A DNA stretch of 6,841 nucleotides from Chloroflexota bacterium. GTDB lineage: Bacteria > Chloroflexota > Anaerolineae > 4572-78 > J111. The stretch spans positions 1 through 6,841 of the forward strand of contig RFJF01000014.1 in NCBI GenBank assembly GCA_003695455.1, written 5' to 3'. This document shows positions 1 to 5,287 of this stretch, piece after piece; within the stretch, counting starts at the first letter, position 1, and every line of letters begins with the position of its first letter. Position numbers and translations under genes: made by a program. The notes beneath the pieces were generated by a model, which did no database searches, was not told where the DNA came from, and saw only the letters and a list, made by a program, of their open reading frames with translations.

Positions 1-296
1 AAGCCGCCCAGCAGCACCAGCAGCACAATGGCTCCGATGCGTTTGAACCGGTCCGCGGGGGCGGTGTCGGCGAGTTTGGTCAGCGAAAAGAGCGCAATCA
101 GCATAGTCACAATACCGAATGGAATAGCCACGTAATCTGTGTAACTGCTTTCAACCACCCGCCCGTTCACCGTTCGGGATGAGGTGCTGGTAATGCTGGC
201 AATAAACGGAAGCAGCCCGATAACCATGGCTGCAATCTCGCTTTTGGCCGGAAATTTTGCATAACTGTTGTACGTGGCGTTGTTATCGGTTGACAT
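1..296 (-). CDS. Membrane protein of unknown function, N-terminal 98 residues (runs off the window)
   Basis: I do not recognise this protein. Translated from the ATG at 296 it begins MSTDNNATYNSYAKF and stays open to the window edge. It has a polar N-terminus of about 20 residues, then hydrophobic segments at about residues 21-37 and 55-72, and the start of a third from about 87. A short polar loop (about 38-54) separates the first two. It is therefore probably a multi-pass inner-membrane protein. The start at 296 is preferred over the in-frame ATG at 308 because a GGAG lies 6 nt upstream of 296, while nothing Shine-Dalgarno-like precedes 308. It follows a second membrane-protein gene on the same strand after an 85-nt gap, so the two may be co-transcribed. 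The C-terminus is not visible, so no function can be inferred. Confidence 0.75.
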   Translation of the reverse strand, partial: MSTDNNATYNSYAKFPAKSEIAAMVIGLLPFIASITSTSSRTVNGRVVESSYTDYVAIPFGIVTMLIALFSLTKLADTAPADRFKRIGAIVLLVLLGG

Positions 297-302
297 TTTT
301 TG

Positions 303-306
303 CTCC
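303..306 (-). promoter_or_regulatory. Ribosome binding site (GGAG) that decides the start of the leftmost gene
   Basis: On the minus strand GGAG stands 6 nt before the ATG at 296. It overlaps the alternative ATG at 306-308, which itself has no upstream ribosome binding site. This supports initiation at 296. Confidence 0.55.
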
Positions 307-371
307 ATATATTTGCAGATTGATACAGAAGGCCCAACCTCAAATCGCTGACCGTTGCGGTTAAATTTTTT

Positions 372-405
372 GTGACCGGGGTCAGTTCATTTTGGCCCCG
401 GTCAC
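372..405. repeat. Perfect 10-bp inverted repeat across the stop codon of the 198-residue gene
   Basis: GTGACCGGGG at 372-381 is the exact reverse complement of CCCCGGTCAC at 396-405, with a 14-nt loop between them. The TGA stop (382-384) of the minus-strand gene lies in the loop, next to the left arm, so one arm is coding (the last Val-Thr-Gly codons) and the other is 3' untranslated. The stem is GC-rich and would be stable in RNA. On the minus strand it is followed by an A-run rather than a T-run, so it is not a canonical intrinsic terminator. It could stabilise the mRNA 3' end, attenuate transcription between the two membrane-protein genes, or be a protein-binding palindrome. Confidence 0.65.
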
Positions 406-978
406 GTCGGCAATTAACTGAGCAATGGTTTTGGTGCGCTCAATGCCGCTGCTTGAGGCAGACAGGGCGCCGAGCGGGATTTCTTCATTGGTTTGTAACC
501 TGAGAGAAACACCGCCTCTATCCCACAAAACCCGGGCAATATCATCAAAAGGAATGACCCGCTGCGATGGGCCGTGCCCTATCTCCAGCATCCGGGTATA
601 CGTTTTAAAGTACACGGCGGGCCTGCGTAACGCCCGTATCAGGCTGGTTACCGCAAAAACAATCATCATTGAGCCGCCGCCTGACAGCACCATCCCCTGA
701 ATATTGAGGTTGAACAGGCTGAACAACGTCACAATGATAGCAACAATGCCCGCCGGGACCAGCAGAACAAGGGCAATGATACTGGTGATTCTGGTTGGCC
801 TGATTTCTACATTGCCCTCAAGCGTGTGAACGCAGTTCGCGCCGTCCATCTTGATGACGGCCCGTGAAGTGACCTTTTGTGTTCGCTTAATGAGGAATAG
901 CGTCCCAACGGCCAAAATTGGCAAAATAATAATTGAGCTGCACAAACCAAAAATCAACATTGAATCGGCGCTGGACAT
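382..978 (-). CDS. Three-helix membrane protein with soluble C-terminal domain, unknown function
   Basis: A 198-residue protein that I cannot assign to a named family. Hydrophobic segments lie at about residues 7-30, 64-89 and 96-114. The stretch 31-63 between the first two is polar and basic (it starts KRTQK). Residues 118-198 form a soluble tail with alternating hydrophobic and charged positions (for example RVIPFDDIARVLWDRGG at 140-156). That pattern resembles the beta-rich, PH-like domains found after membrane helices in some bacterial proteins, but this is a guess from pattern only. The ATG at 978 has GGGAG about 8 nt upstream, which supports this start. The gene follows the 65-residue gene with only 18 nt between them, so the two probably share a transcript. 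A strong inverted repeat overlaps its stop codon. Confidence 0.8.
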   Translation of the reverse strand: MSSADSMLIFGLCSSIIILPILAVGTLFLIKRTQKVTSRAVIKMDGANCVHTLEGNVEIRPTRITSIIALVLLVPAGIVAIIVTLFSLFNLNIQGMVLSGGGSMMIVFAVTSLIRALRRPAVYFKTYTRMLEIGHGPSQRVIPFDDIARVLWDRGGVSLRLQTNEEIPLGALSASSSGIERTKTIAQLIADVTGAKMN

Positions 979-996
979 CTGTTTTTCTCCCGTCTT

Positions 997-1194
997 TCAG
1001 ATTGATGAGCGCGTTTCTTCTGGAGAATTGTCTTCGGCGCGTTGTCTTAAAAACGCAAACAGTTTCTCCAGATTAGCAAACCCTGTCTGTTCGCCGGTGT
1101 GTACATTTTCCAGTGTAGCCCGCCAACAAACGGCCCCGTCTTCATACCACAGGCGTAACAAGTAGGCTGCATAACCCGGTTGTTCATTTTTCAT
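997..1194 (-). CDS. Small conserved-looking 65-residue protein, unknown function
   Basis: A 65-residue soluble protein with no signal peptide or membrane segment. It has an aromatic- and Trp-containing core: YLLRLWYEDG at about 10-19, CWRATLENVHTGEQTGF at about 23-39, then a helix LEKLFAFLRQR at about 42-52, and an acidic C-terminus. I recall small proteins of this pattern (a YLLRLW-like strand, W-R-A-x-L-E, H-T-G-E, G-F-A-x-L-E-x-L-F-x-F-L) as common hypothetical proteins in Chloroflexota. That is memory rather than a search. The start at 1194 has only a weak GGAT about 6 nt upstream. It is probably the first gene of a leftward unit with the 198-residue membrane protein 18 nt downstream. It has no assignable activity. 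Confidence 0.7.
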   Translation of the reverse strand: MKNEQPGYAAYLLRLWYEDGAVCWRATLENVHTGEQTGFANLEKLFAFLRQRAEDNSPEETRSSI

Positions 1195-1310
1195 AATTTA
1201 TCCGTCATTTCGATTTTGCCGGTCAACTGTTAGATTAAAATAACGCGTGGTTCACATATTCCGGAAAACAGCTTTATCAATTAATCCGTCTTGTTGGCCC
1301 CGTATGTGAA

Positions 1311-1357
1311 ACGTGTTGCGTGTTTCGTGGGCCGTAACACGCAACATGCAACACGCA
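1311..1357. repeat. 11-bp perfect hairpin with adjoining direct repeats (CACGCAAC-type)
   Basis: TGTTGCGTGTT (1314-1324) is the exact reverse complement of AACACGCAACA (1336-1346), with an 11-nt loop. The right arm runs straight into a further copy of the same word: AACACGC at 1336-1342 recurs at 1350-1356, linked by AACATGC. The structure lies in an intergenic gap, about 110 nt upstream of the leftward genes and about 500 nt before the rightward operon. Neither side has a T-tract, so it is not an obvious terminator. It looks like a remnant of an intergenic repeat family. Confidence 0.6.
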
Positions 1358-1468
1358 GGCCGCAGAAAACAATCCGGAATAGTAGCCAATGAACCACGCC
1401 AGAATAACTCAGGAAATATGGGAAAAATAACAATTATTTTGCAGTTTATTTAACCTCATTAACGTCTA

Positions 1469-1636
1469 ATGGGCACTATTGACTATCAGTGTACTACTCA
1501 AACGTTCAGAAAACGTTTAGAACTTCCGGTTGAACCATTTTTTGGAGATGTAATCCCCAATCCAGATAAGCCGGCACCCAACAACAACAACTGGAGCATA
1601 GATTTACAAGTGAAGCCGCACCCTCAAAAAACTTGA
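1469..1636 (+). CDS. Possible small protein or gene remnant, 55 residues, unknown
   Basis: An open frame of 55 codons runs from the ATG at 1469 to TGA at 1634-1636. It is bounded upstream by an in-frame TAA at 1460-1462. The product starts MGTIDYQCTTQTFRKRLELP, continues with a segment rich in Pro, Asp and Asn (PNPDKPAPNNNN, about 30-41), and ends in a basic tail. It contains no membrane segment. The composition looks protein-like rather than random, but no Shine-Dalgarno sequence precedes the ATG. A 7-bp palindrome lies inside it, and the -35 box of the downstream promoter overlaps its stop codon. It could be a genuine small gene, the remnant of a longer one, or chance in an AT-rich gap. I do not recognise a family. 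Confidence 0.3.
   Translation: MGTIDYQCTTQTFRKRLELPVEPFFGDVIPNPDKPAPNNNNWSIDLQVKPHPQKT
1500..1518. repeat. Short inverted repeat AAACGTT-N5-AACGTTT, possible operator
   Basis: AAACGTT (1500-1506) and AACGTTT (1512-1518) are exact reverse complements separated by CAGAA. The size and spacing suit a dimeric regulator, and the site lies about 115 nt upstream of the -35 box of the operon promoter. Chance occurrence in AT-rich DNA is quite possible. It is the only near-perfect palindrome I see close to that promoter. Confidence 0.25.
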
Positions 1637-1660
1637 CAATCCAGGTAATCCTCGTAAAAT
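1633..1660 (+). promoter_or_regulatory. Sigma70-type promoter for the methyltransferase operon
   Basis: A perfect -35 hexamer TTGACA (1633-1638) is followed after 16 bp by TAAAAT (1655-1660), which matches the TATAAT consensus at five of six positions. Transcription would start near 1667, giving a leader of about 175 nt before the corrinoid protein gene. No better -35/-10 pair was seen closer to the gene. A weak TATCCT at 1812-1817 has no -35 box. Confidence 0.5.
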
Positions 1661-1666
1661 AGTCGC

Positions 1667-1841
1667 TTATCTTGCACCAACCATCAATCTGTTGTTTGGC
1701 CCCAAATCTCTGGATTTAAAATGTGGTACGCTTTCAACAGCAAACTGAAAAGACCTGTACCCGCCACACCCTGTATTGTTACATCGCCATATTTTTACCC
1801 CACTGATGTGGTATCCTAACACCTTCTGAAGGAGAATTATT
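1667..1841 (+). other. Long 5' leader of the corrinoid-methyltransferase operon
   Basis: If the promoter at 1633-1660 is used, the mRNA carries about 175 nt before the first start codon. I see only small inverted repeats in it: AAATC-TCTG-GATTT at 1704-1717 and a CCAC/GTGG pair just before 1812. It has no recognisable B12-box or other known riboswitch core, and no clear terminator with a T-run. A strong AAGGAG (1829-1834) ends the leader. Its length leaves room for regulation, but the sequence does not show any mechanism. Confidence 0.35.
1829..1834 (+). promoter_or_regulatory. Strong ribosome binding site AAGGAG of the corrinoid protein gene
   Basis: AAGGAG lies 7 nt before the ATG at 1842. 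It is a near-consensus site that fixes the start of the first gene of the operon. Confidence 0.7.
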
Positions 1842-2537
1842 ATGACCGAAGAGCTGGATCTCACGACCCTGTCTGTGGAAGAACTGTACGAAGTCATGGG
1901 AGACGATCTGTACGATGGTTACAAAGAGGAAGTGGTTGAGGGCGTCAAAGAAGCGCTGAGCCGAAATGTGGCGCCCTACGATGTGCTTACCAGCGGTCTG
2001 GTTGCCGGCATGGAAATTGTGGGCAACGATTTCCGTGACGGTGTACTGTTTGTACCGGAGGTGTTGATGGCCGCCAACGCCATGAAGGCCGGCATGGCGG
2101 TGTTGCGCCCCCTGCTGGCCGAAACCGGCGCGCCTTCGGTGGGGAAAATGGTCATCGGTACAGTCAAAGGCGATATTCACGACATCGGCAAAAACCTGGT
2201 GGCTATGATGATGGAAGGCGCCGGGTTCGATGTCATCAATCTGGGCATCAACCAGTCTGCCGAAAATTTTATTGCCGCCGTCAAAGAGCACCAGCCAACA
2301 TTTGTGGGCATGAGCGCCCTGCTGACCACCACCATGCCTTACATGAAGGTGATTATTGATGCCCTGAAAGAGGAAGGCTTGCGCGATCAGGTGACGGTGC
2401 TGGTGGGCGGCGCGCCCCTCAACGAAGCCTTTGCCGAGGCCATTGAAGCCGACGCTTACTGCCGCGATGCCGCTGTTGCGGTTGAAACGGCCAAAAAATT
2501 TGCGGCCATTCGCCGGCAGCGTGCCGCAGCATCGTAA
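1842..2537 (+). CDS. Corrinoid (B12-binding) methyl-carrier protein, MttC/MtbC/MtgC family
   Basis: A 231-residue cytoplasmic methyl carrier. Its cobalamin accepts a methyl group from the partner methyltransferase and passes it to the folate-dependent one. The N-terminal helical cap (about residues 10-95) is followed by a Rossmann-like B12 domain (about 100-222). The signature DxHxxG is DIHDIG at 111-116, where His113 would be the lower cobalt ligand. The other base-off contacts are present as a serine-containing loop (MSALLTTT from 157) and a glycine pair in VLVGG (186-190). Length and layout are those of the methylamine/betaine corrinoid proteins and of the MetH B12 module. It is the first gene of the operon, has a near-consensus ribosome binding site, and is followed by an MttB-type gene 129 nt downstream. 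The family is certain. The substrate cannot be read from this protein. The C-terminus (RRQRAAAS) is basic. Confidence 0.95.
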   Translation: MTEELDLTTLSVEELYEVMGDDLYDGYKEEVVEGVKEALSRNVAPYDVLTSGLVAGMEIVGNDFRDGVLFVPEVLMAANAMKAGMAVLRPLLAETGAPSVGKMVIGTVKGDIHDIGKNLVAMMMEGAGFDVINLGINQSAENFIAAVKEHQPTFVGMSALLTTTMPYMKVIIDALKEEGLRDQVTVLVGGAPLNEAFAEAIEADAYCRDAAVAVETAKKFAAIRRQRAAAS

Positions 2538-2592
2538 ATGTAAACCGGCTCATCCGGCAGGTGAGCATAATTTGCAAGCAAATATTACCCAA

Positions 2593-2639
2593 CCCGCACA
2601 CCGGTATTGACACTCATTGTTAGAGAATGGCAGTGCGGG
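2593..2639 (+). other. Imperfect stem-loop in the gap between the corrinoid and MttB-type genes
   Basis: CCCGCAC (2593-2599) pairs with GTGCGGG (2633-2639) around a 33-nt loop, which can pair further in part (CATT at 2614-2617 with AATG at 2626-2629). It ends 16 nt before the ribosome binding site of the next gene. Such a structure could set the relative expression or mRNA stability of the two cistrons. It has no T-run and is not an intrinsic terminator. Confidence 0.35.
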
Positions 2640-2655
2640 GTTGTCGTTGTCCAAC

Positions 2656-2660
2656 GGAGG
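2656..2660 (+). promoter_or_regulatory. Ribosome binding site GGAGG that sets the MttB-type start at 2667
   Basis: GGAGG lies 6 nt before the ATG at 2667. An in-frame TTG at 2607 would extend the protein by 20 residues, but it has no ribosome binding site and its residues do not look like the family, so 2667 is chosen. Confidence 0.75.
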
Positions 2661-2666
2661 CCAACA

Positions 2667-4205
2667 ATGAAAAGACGAGAGCGTCGGTCTCGCCGTCGAG
2701 ATACCGGTTCCGCCCGTGGTGTACCGGCTGTTATTCCGATCATTAACAAATTACCCTTCACAGAGGTGCTGGATGACAACGGCGTGCAAGCCATCCATCA
2801 GGCCTCTATGCGCCTGCTCAAAGAAACCGGCATTCTGGTGATTGATTACCCTCCGGCGCTGGAAACTTTTCGCAAACACGGGGCCAAAGTTGACGGCGAA
2901 ATGGTCTGGATTGACGAAGATACCCTGATGCACTTTGTGCAGCAGGCCCCCGCCACCTTTTCCCAACTGGCTCGTAACCCGACCAACACGCTTACAATTG
3001 GCGGCCGCAACACCATTTTTGCCCCGGTGTACGGCCCTCCCTTTGTCGCTGATTTGGACCGGGGTCGCCGCGAAGCCACCCTTCAGGATTTTCACAACTT
3101 TGCCAAACTCACCCAAATGACGCCCTACCTGCACGCGGCGGGCGGCACGCTGGTTGAACCGCAGGACATCCCCGTGGCCGAGCGCCATCTGGATATGCTG
3201 CTGGCACACATCACCCTCACCGACAAGGCGTTTATGGGCAGCGTCACTTCCGCCGACAACGCCCGCGATTCGGTGACGATGGCCCAAATTCTGTTCGGCG
3301 CCGATGCCATCCGCCAGACTCCGGCGGTACTGGGGCTGATCAACGCCTCAAGTCCGCTGCGCTTTGATGACCGCATGTTAGGTGCGCTGGAGGTGTACGC
3401 ACGGGCGGGCCAGGCAGCAATTATCACGCCGTTCATTATTGCCGGAGCCATGTCGCCGGTCACAATGGCCGCCACGCTGGCCCAGCAAAACGCCGAAGCC
3501 CTGTTTGGTATTTGCTACGCCCAAATGCTCAACCCCGGCACACCGGTTATTTACGGCTCTTTTCTGGCCAACATTGATATGCGCAGCGGCGCGCCCTGCT
3601 TTGGCACCCCGGAAAACACGTTGGCCCTGTACGCGGGGGCGCAACTGGCCCGCTACTACAACCTGCCCTACCGTTCCGGCGGCAACTTCACCGCCTCGCG
3701 CATCCCCGATGCGCAGGCCGGCTACGAATCGGCCAGCACGCTGTGGCCCACGGTTCAGGCCGGCACCAACTACGTGCTGCACGCCGCCGGCTGGCTGGAG
3801 GGCGGCCTCATCAGCGGGTACGAAAAATTTGTACTTGACAGCGAAATGCTGGGCATTATGGCTCGTTATGTGCAGGGTATTAGCCTTGAAGAAGATGATT
3901 TTGCCTGGGATGCCTTTGCCGAAGTGGGGCCGGGTAATCACTTTTTGGGTTCCGCACACACCATGCGCCACTACGAAACCGCTTTTTACCAGCATCAGGT
4001 TTTCAGCATGGATAATTACGAAAAGTGGGAAGAAGAAGGCAAAGAAGACAGCTACAAAAAAGCCAACGCCGTCTGGAAACAAATGTTGAAAAATTACCAG
4101 GCCCCGCCCATTGACCCGGCCGTTGCCGAGGCGTTGAATGCGTTTGTAGAACACCGCCGCGCCGAAATCCGGGCCGGCAAACCGCGCTCAGACTGGCCCG
4201 GTTAA
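2667..4205 (+). CDS. Non-pyrrolysine MttB-superfamily methyltransferase (trimethylamine/glycine betaine:corrinoid type)
   Basis: A 512-residue member of the MttB (COG5598) superfamily. These are cytoplasmic TIM-barrel enzymes that move a methyl group from a quaternary or tertiary amine to the Co(I) corrinoid protein. Family landmarks include the N-terminal LPFTEVLDDNGVQAIHQAS region (about 29-47), FGTPENTL (312-319), the glycine-rich segment YRSGGNFTASRIPDAQAGYES (335-355), and GPGNHFLGSAHT (421-432) near the C-terminus. The frame is open throughout with no internal UAG. It is thus not the pyrrolysine-containing trimethylamine enzyme but belongs with the Pyl-free homologues, of which glycine betaine methyltransferase MtgB is a characterised example. 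Proline betaine, carnitine or other N-methylated substrates are equally possible by sequence alone. An arginine-rich tail of x-Arg-Arg triplets opens the protein (residues 2-11). The corrinoid partner lies upstream and the folate methyltransferase downstream. Family confidence is high and substrate confidence low. Confidence 0.93.
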   Translation: MKRRERRSRRRDTGSARGVPAVIPIINKLPFTEVLDDNGVQAIHQASMRLLKETGILVIDYPPALETFRKHGAKVDGEMVWIDEDTLMHFVQQAPATFSQLARNPTNTLTIGGRNTIFAPVYGPPFVADLDRGRREATLQDFHNFAKLTQMTPYLHAAGGTLVEPQDIPVAERHLDMLLAHITLTDKAFMGSVTSADNARDSVTMAQILFGADAIRQTPAVLGLINASSPLRFDDRMLGALEVYARAGQAAIITPFIIAGAMSPVTMAATLAQQNAEALFGICYAQMLNPGTPVIYGSFLANIDMRSGAPCFGTPENTLALYAGAQLARYYNLPYRSGGNFTASRIPDAQAGYESASTLWPTVQAGTNYVLHAAGWLEGGLISGYEKFVLDSEMLGIMARYVQGISLEEDDFAWDAFAEVGPGNHFLGSAHTMRHYETAFYQHQVFSMDNYEKWEEEGKEDSYKKANAVWKQMLKNYQAPPIDPAVAEALNAFVEHRRAEIRAGKPRSDWPG

Positions 4206-4354
4206 AAAGAGCCGAACAGCCCTGCGGCGCAACAACGAGAATAAAACAGGCTGCAAGTTGCAGGTGGCAGGTCGCACAGTTACAAAGTCGCAGAGTCACT
4301 ATTCCCTGAATCCTGGCTCCCGACTTCCGAATCCTGTCTTCAAAGGAGACCATT
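4206..4354. repeat. Intercistronic gap with degenerate short direct repeats
   Basis: These 149 nt hold several approximate repeats. CTGCAAGTTGCAG (4251-4263) is a perfect palindrome around one base. GTCGCACAGT (4271-4280) recurs as GTCGCAGAGT (4287-4296), a 9/10 match. CTGAATCCTG (4306-4315) recurs as CCGAATCCTG (4327-4336), also 9/10. No promoter or terminator is evident, so the flanking genes are probably still co-transcribed. The wording resembles degenerate intergenic repeats I recall from Chloroflexota genomes. Confidence 0.5.
4344..4348 (+). promoter_or_regulatory. Ribosome binding site (AGGAG) selecting the GTG start at 4355
   Basis: AAAGGAG ends 6 nt before GTG at 4355. No ATG in this frame offers an alternative near the conserved N-terminus, so the GTG is the likely start. 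Confidence 0.7.
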
Positions 4355-5287
4355 GTGGTAGATACCATCATCAGTTCAAAAACCAAAGAAGTTGTCATCG
4401 GCGCCGGACGCCCGTTCGTCATCATTGGCGAGCGAATTAACCCCACCGGCCGCAAGGTACTGGCCCGCGAAATGGCCGCCGGTAATTTTGAGCGCGTCAA
4501 AAAAGATGCGCTGGCCCAGGTAGAAGCCGGCGCGCACCTGCTGGATGTGAATGCCGGCATCCCGCTGGCCGATGAGCCGGCAATCATGGCCCAGGCCATC
4601 CAACTGGTGCAATCCATCACCGATGTCCCGGTTTCGATTGACTCATCCGTGGTGGCGGCGCTGGAGCGCGGGCTGGAAGCGGCACAGGGCAAACCTCTGC
4701 TCAACTCCATCACCGGCGAAGATGAACGGCTGGAACTGCTGCTGCCGCTGGTAAAAAAATACGGCTGCGCCTTCATTGGCATCAGCAACGATGAATCCGG
4801 CATCAGCGAGGACCCGGATGTGCGTTTTGCGGTGGCTAAAAAAATTGTGGAACGCGCCGAAGACCACGGCATTCCCCGCAGCGATGTGCTGATTGACCCG
4901 CTGGTTATGCCCATCGGCGCCATGGCCAGCGCAGGGCGGTCGGTGTTCAAAATTTTGAACCGCTGCCGCGATGAGTTGGGGGTGAACACCTGCTGCGGCG
5001 CATCTAACGTGTCATTTGGATTGCCCAACCGCAAGGTGCTCAACGGCACATTTCTGGCAATGGCTATTGCCAACGGGCTGACCAGCGCCATCACCAATCC
5101 CATCGAGCCGGAAATCAAGCAGGCTATTCAGGCGTCGGACGTGTTTATGGGCAACGATGAAAATTGCCTGACCTGGATTTCAGCCAACCCATCGGCCAAA
5201 AAAGGGAGCGCAGAGGGTGGAGAGCGGCGGGGCCGCCGCGAACGCCGGGGTCGCCGCTCGCGCCGGGAAGCTGCTGAACAGGGGTGA
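4355..5287 (+). CDS. Methyltetrahydrofolate:corrinoid methyltransferase (pterin-binding, MtgA/MtrH/AcsE-like)
   Basis: A 310-residue cytoplasmic TIM-barrel enzyme of the pterin-binding family. In a three-component system it takes the methyl group from methyl-Co(III) corrinoid and forms 5-methyltetrahydrofolate, or runs in reverse. Conserved motifs in order are GERINPTGR (25-33), DVNAG (64-68), PVSIDSS (92-98), NSITGED (117-123), DPLVMPIG (181-188) and NVSFGLPNR (218-226). All are typical of MtgA, AcsE and the MetH pterin domain. The catalytic core ends near residue 280. Beyond it is an added tail with five x-Arg-Arg triplets (290-304), unusual in a compact enzyme and similar in composition to the N-terminus of the upstream MttB-type protein. 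The start is GTG with a good ribosome binding site. Its stop overlaps the start of the IclR gene by four bases. The role in this operon, transfer to folate, follows from context. Confidence 0.92.
   Translation: MVDTIISSKTKEVVIGAGRPFVIIGERINPTGRKVLAREMAAGNFERVKKDALAQVEAGAHLLDVNAGIPLADEPAIMAQAIQLVQSITDVPVSIDSSVVAALERGLEAAQGKPLLNSITGEDERLELLLPLVKKYGCAFIGISNDESGISEDPDVRFAVAKKIVERAEDHGIPRSDVLIDPLVMPIGAMASAGRSVFKILNRCRDELGVNTCCGASNVSFGLPNRKVLNGTFLAMAIANGLTSAITNPIEPEIKQAIQASDVFMGNDENCLTWISANPSAKKGSAEGGERRGRRERRGRRSRREAAEQG

Larger units (their letters stand above)
1195..1841. other. 647-base intergenic region between divergent transcription units
   Basis: This AT-rich stretch separates the leftward membrane-protein genes from the rightward methyltransferase operon. 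It must hold the promoters for both directions. What I can see is a hairpin with adjoining repeats (1311-1357), a possible 55-codon ORF (1469-1636) containing a short palindrome (1500-1518), a sigma70-type promoter (1633-1660) and the operon leader (about 1667-1841). No convincing -35/-10 pair was found for the leftward genes. No tRNA, rRNA, CRISPR or IS ends were seen. Confidence 0.7.

Noticed and set aside
372..405. Intrinsic terminator
   Set aside because: The stem is strong but has no T-run on its 3' side on either strand. The T-run lies on the wrong side for both.
1197..1226. Promoter for the leftward genes (TTGACC with a GATAAA 18 bp downstream)
   Set aside because: It would place the transcription start inside the 65-residue coding region, so it cannot drive that gene from the chosen start codon.
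1750..1780. Cobalamin riboswitch suggested by a GCCACA word in the leader
   Set aside because: The B12-box consensus and the surrounding conserved helices are not present. One short word is not evidence.
2607..2612. TTGACA as an internal promoter between the corrinoid and MttB-type genes
   Set aside because: No -10-like hexamer is found 15-19 bp downstream.
2607..2666. TTG start extending the MttB-type protein by 20 residues
   Set aside because: It has no ribosome binding site. The ATG at 2667 has GGAGG at ideal spacing, and the Arg-rich segment begins there.
3378..4154. Long overlapping frames on both strands inside the MttB-type gene
   Set aside because: They are shadows of the 512-residue coding frame, which carries all the conserved motifs.
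4003..5118. A 371-codon open frame on the minus strand across the MttB-type and folate methyltransferase genes
   Set aside because: It lies antisense to two genes with clear family motifs and crosses their boundary. Its product is Ser/Arg/Pro-rich with no recognisable domain. It is a by-product of GC-rich codon use.
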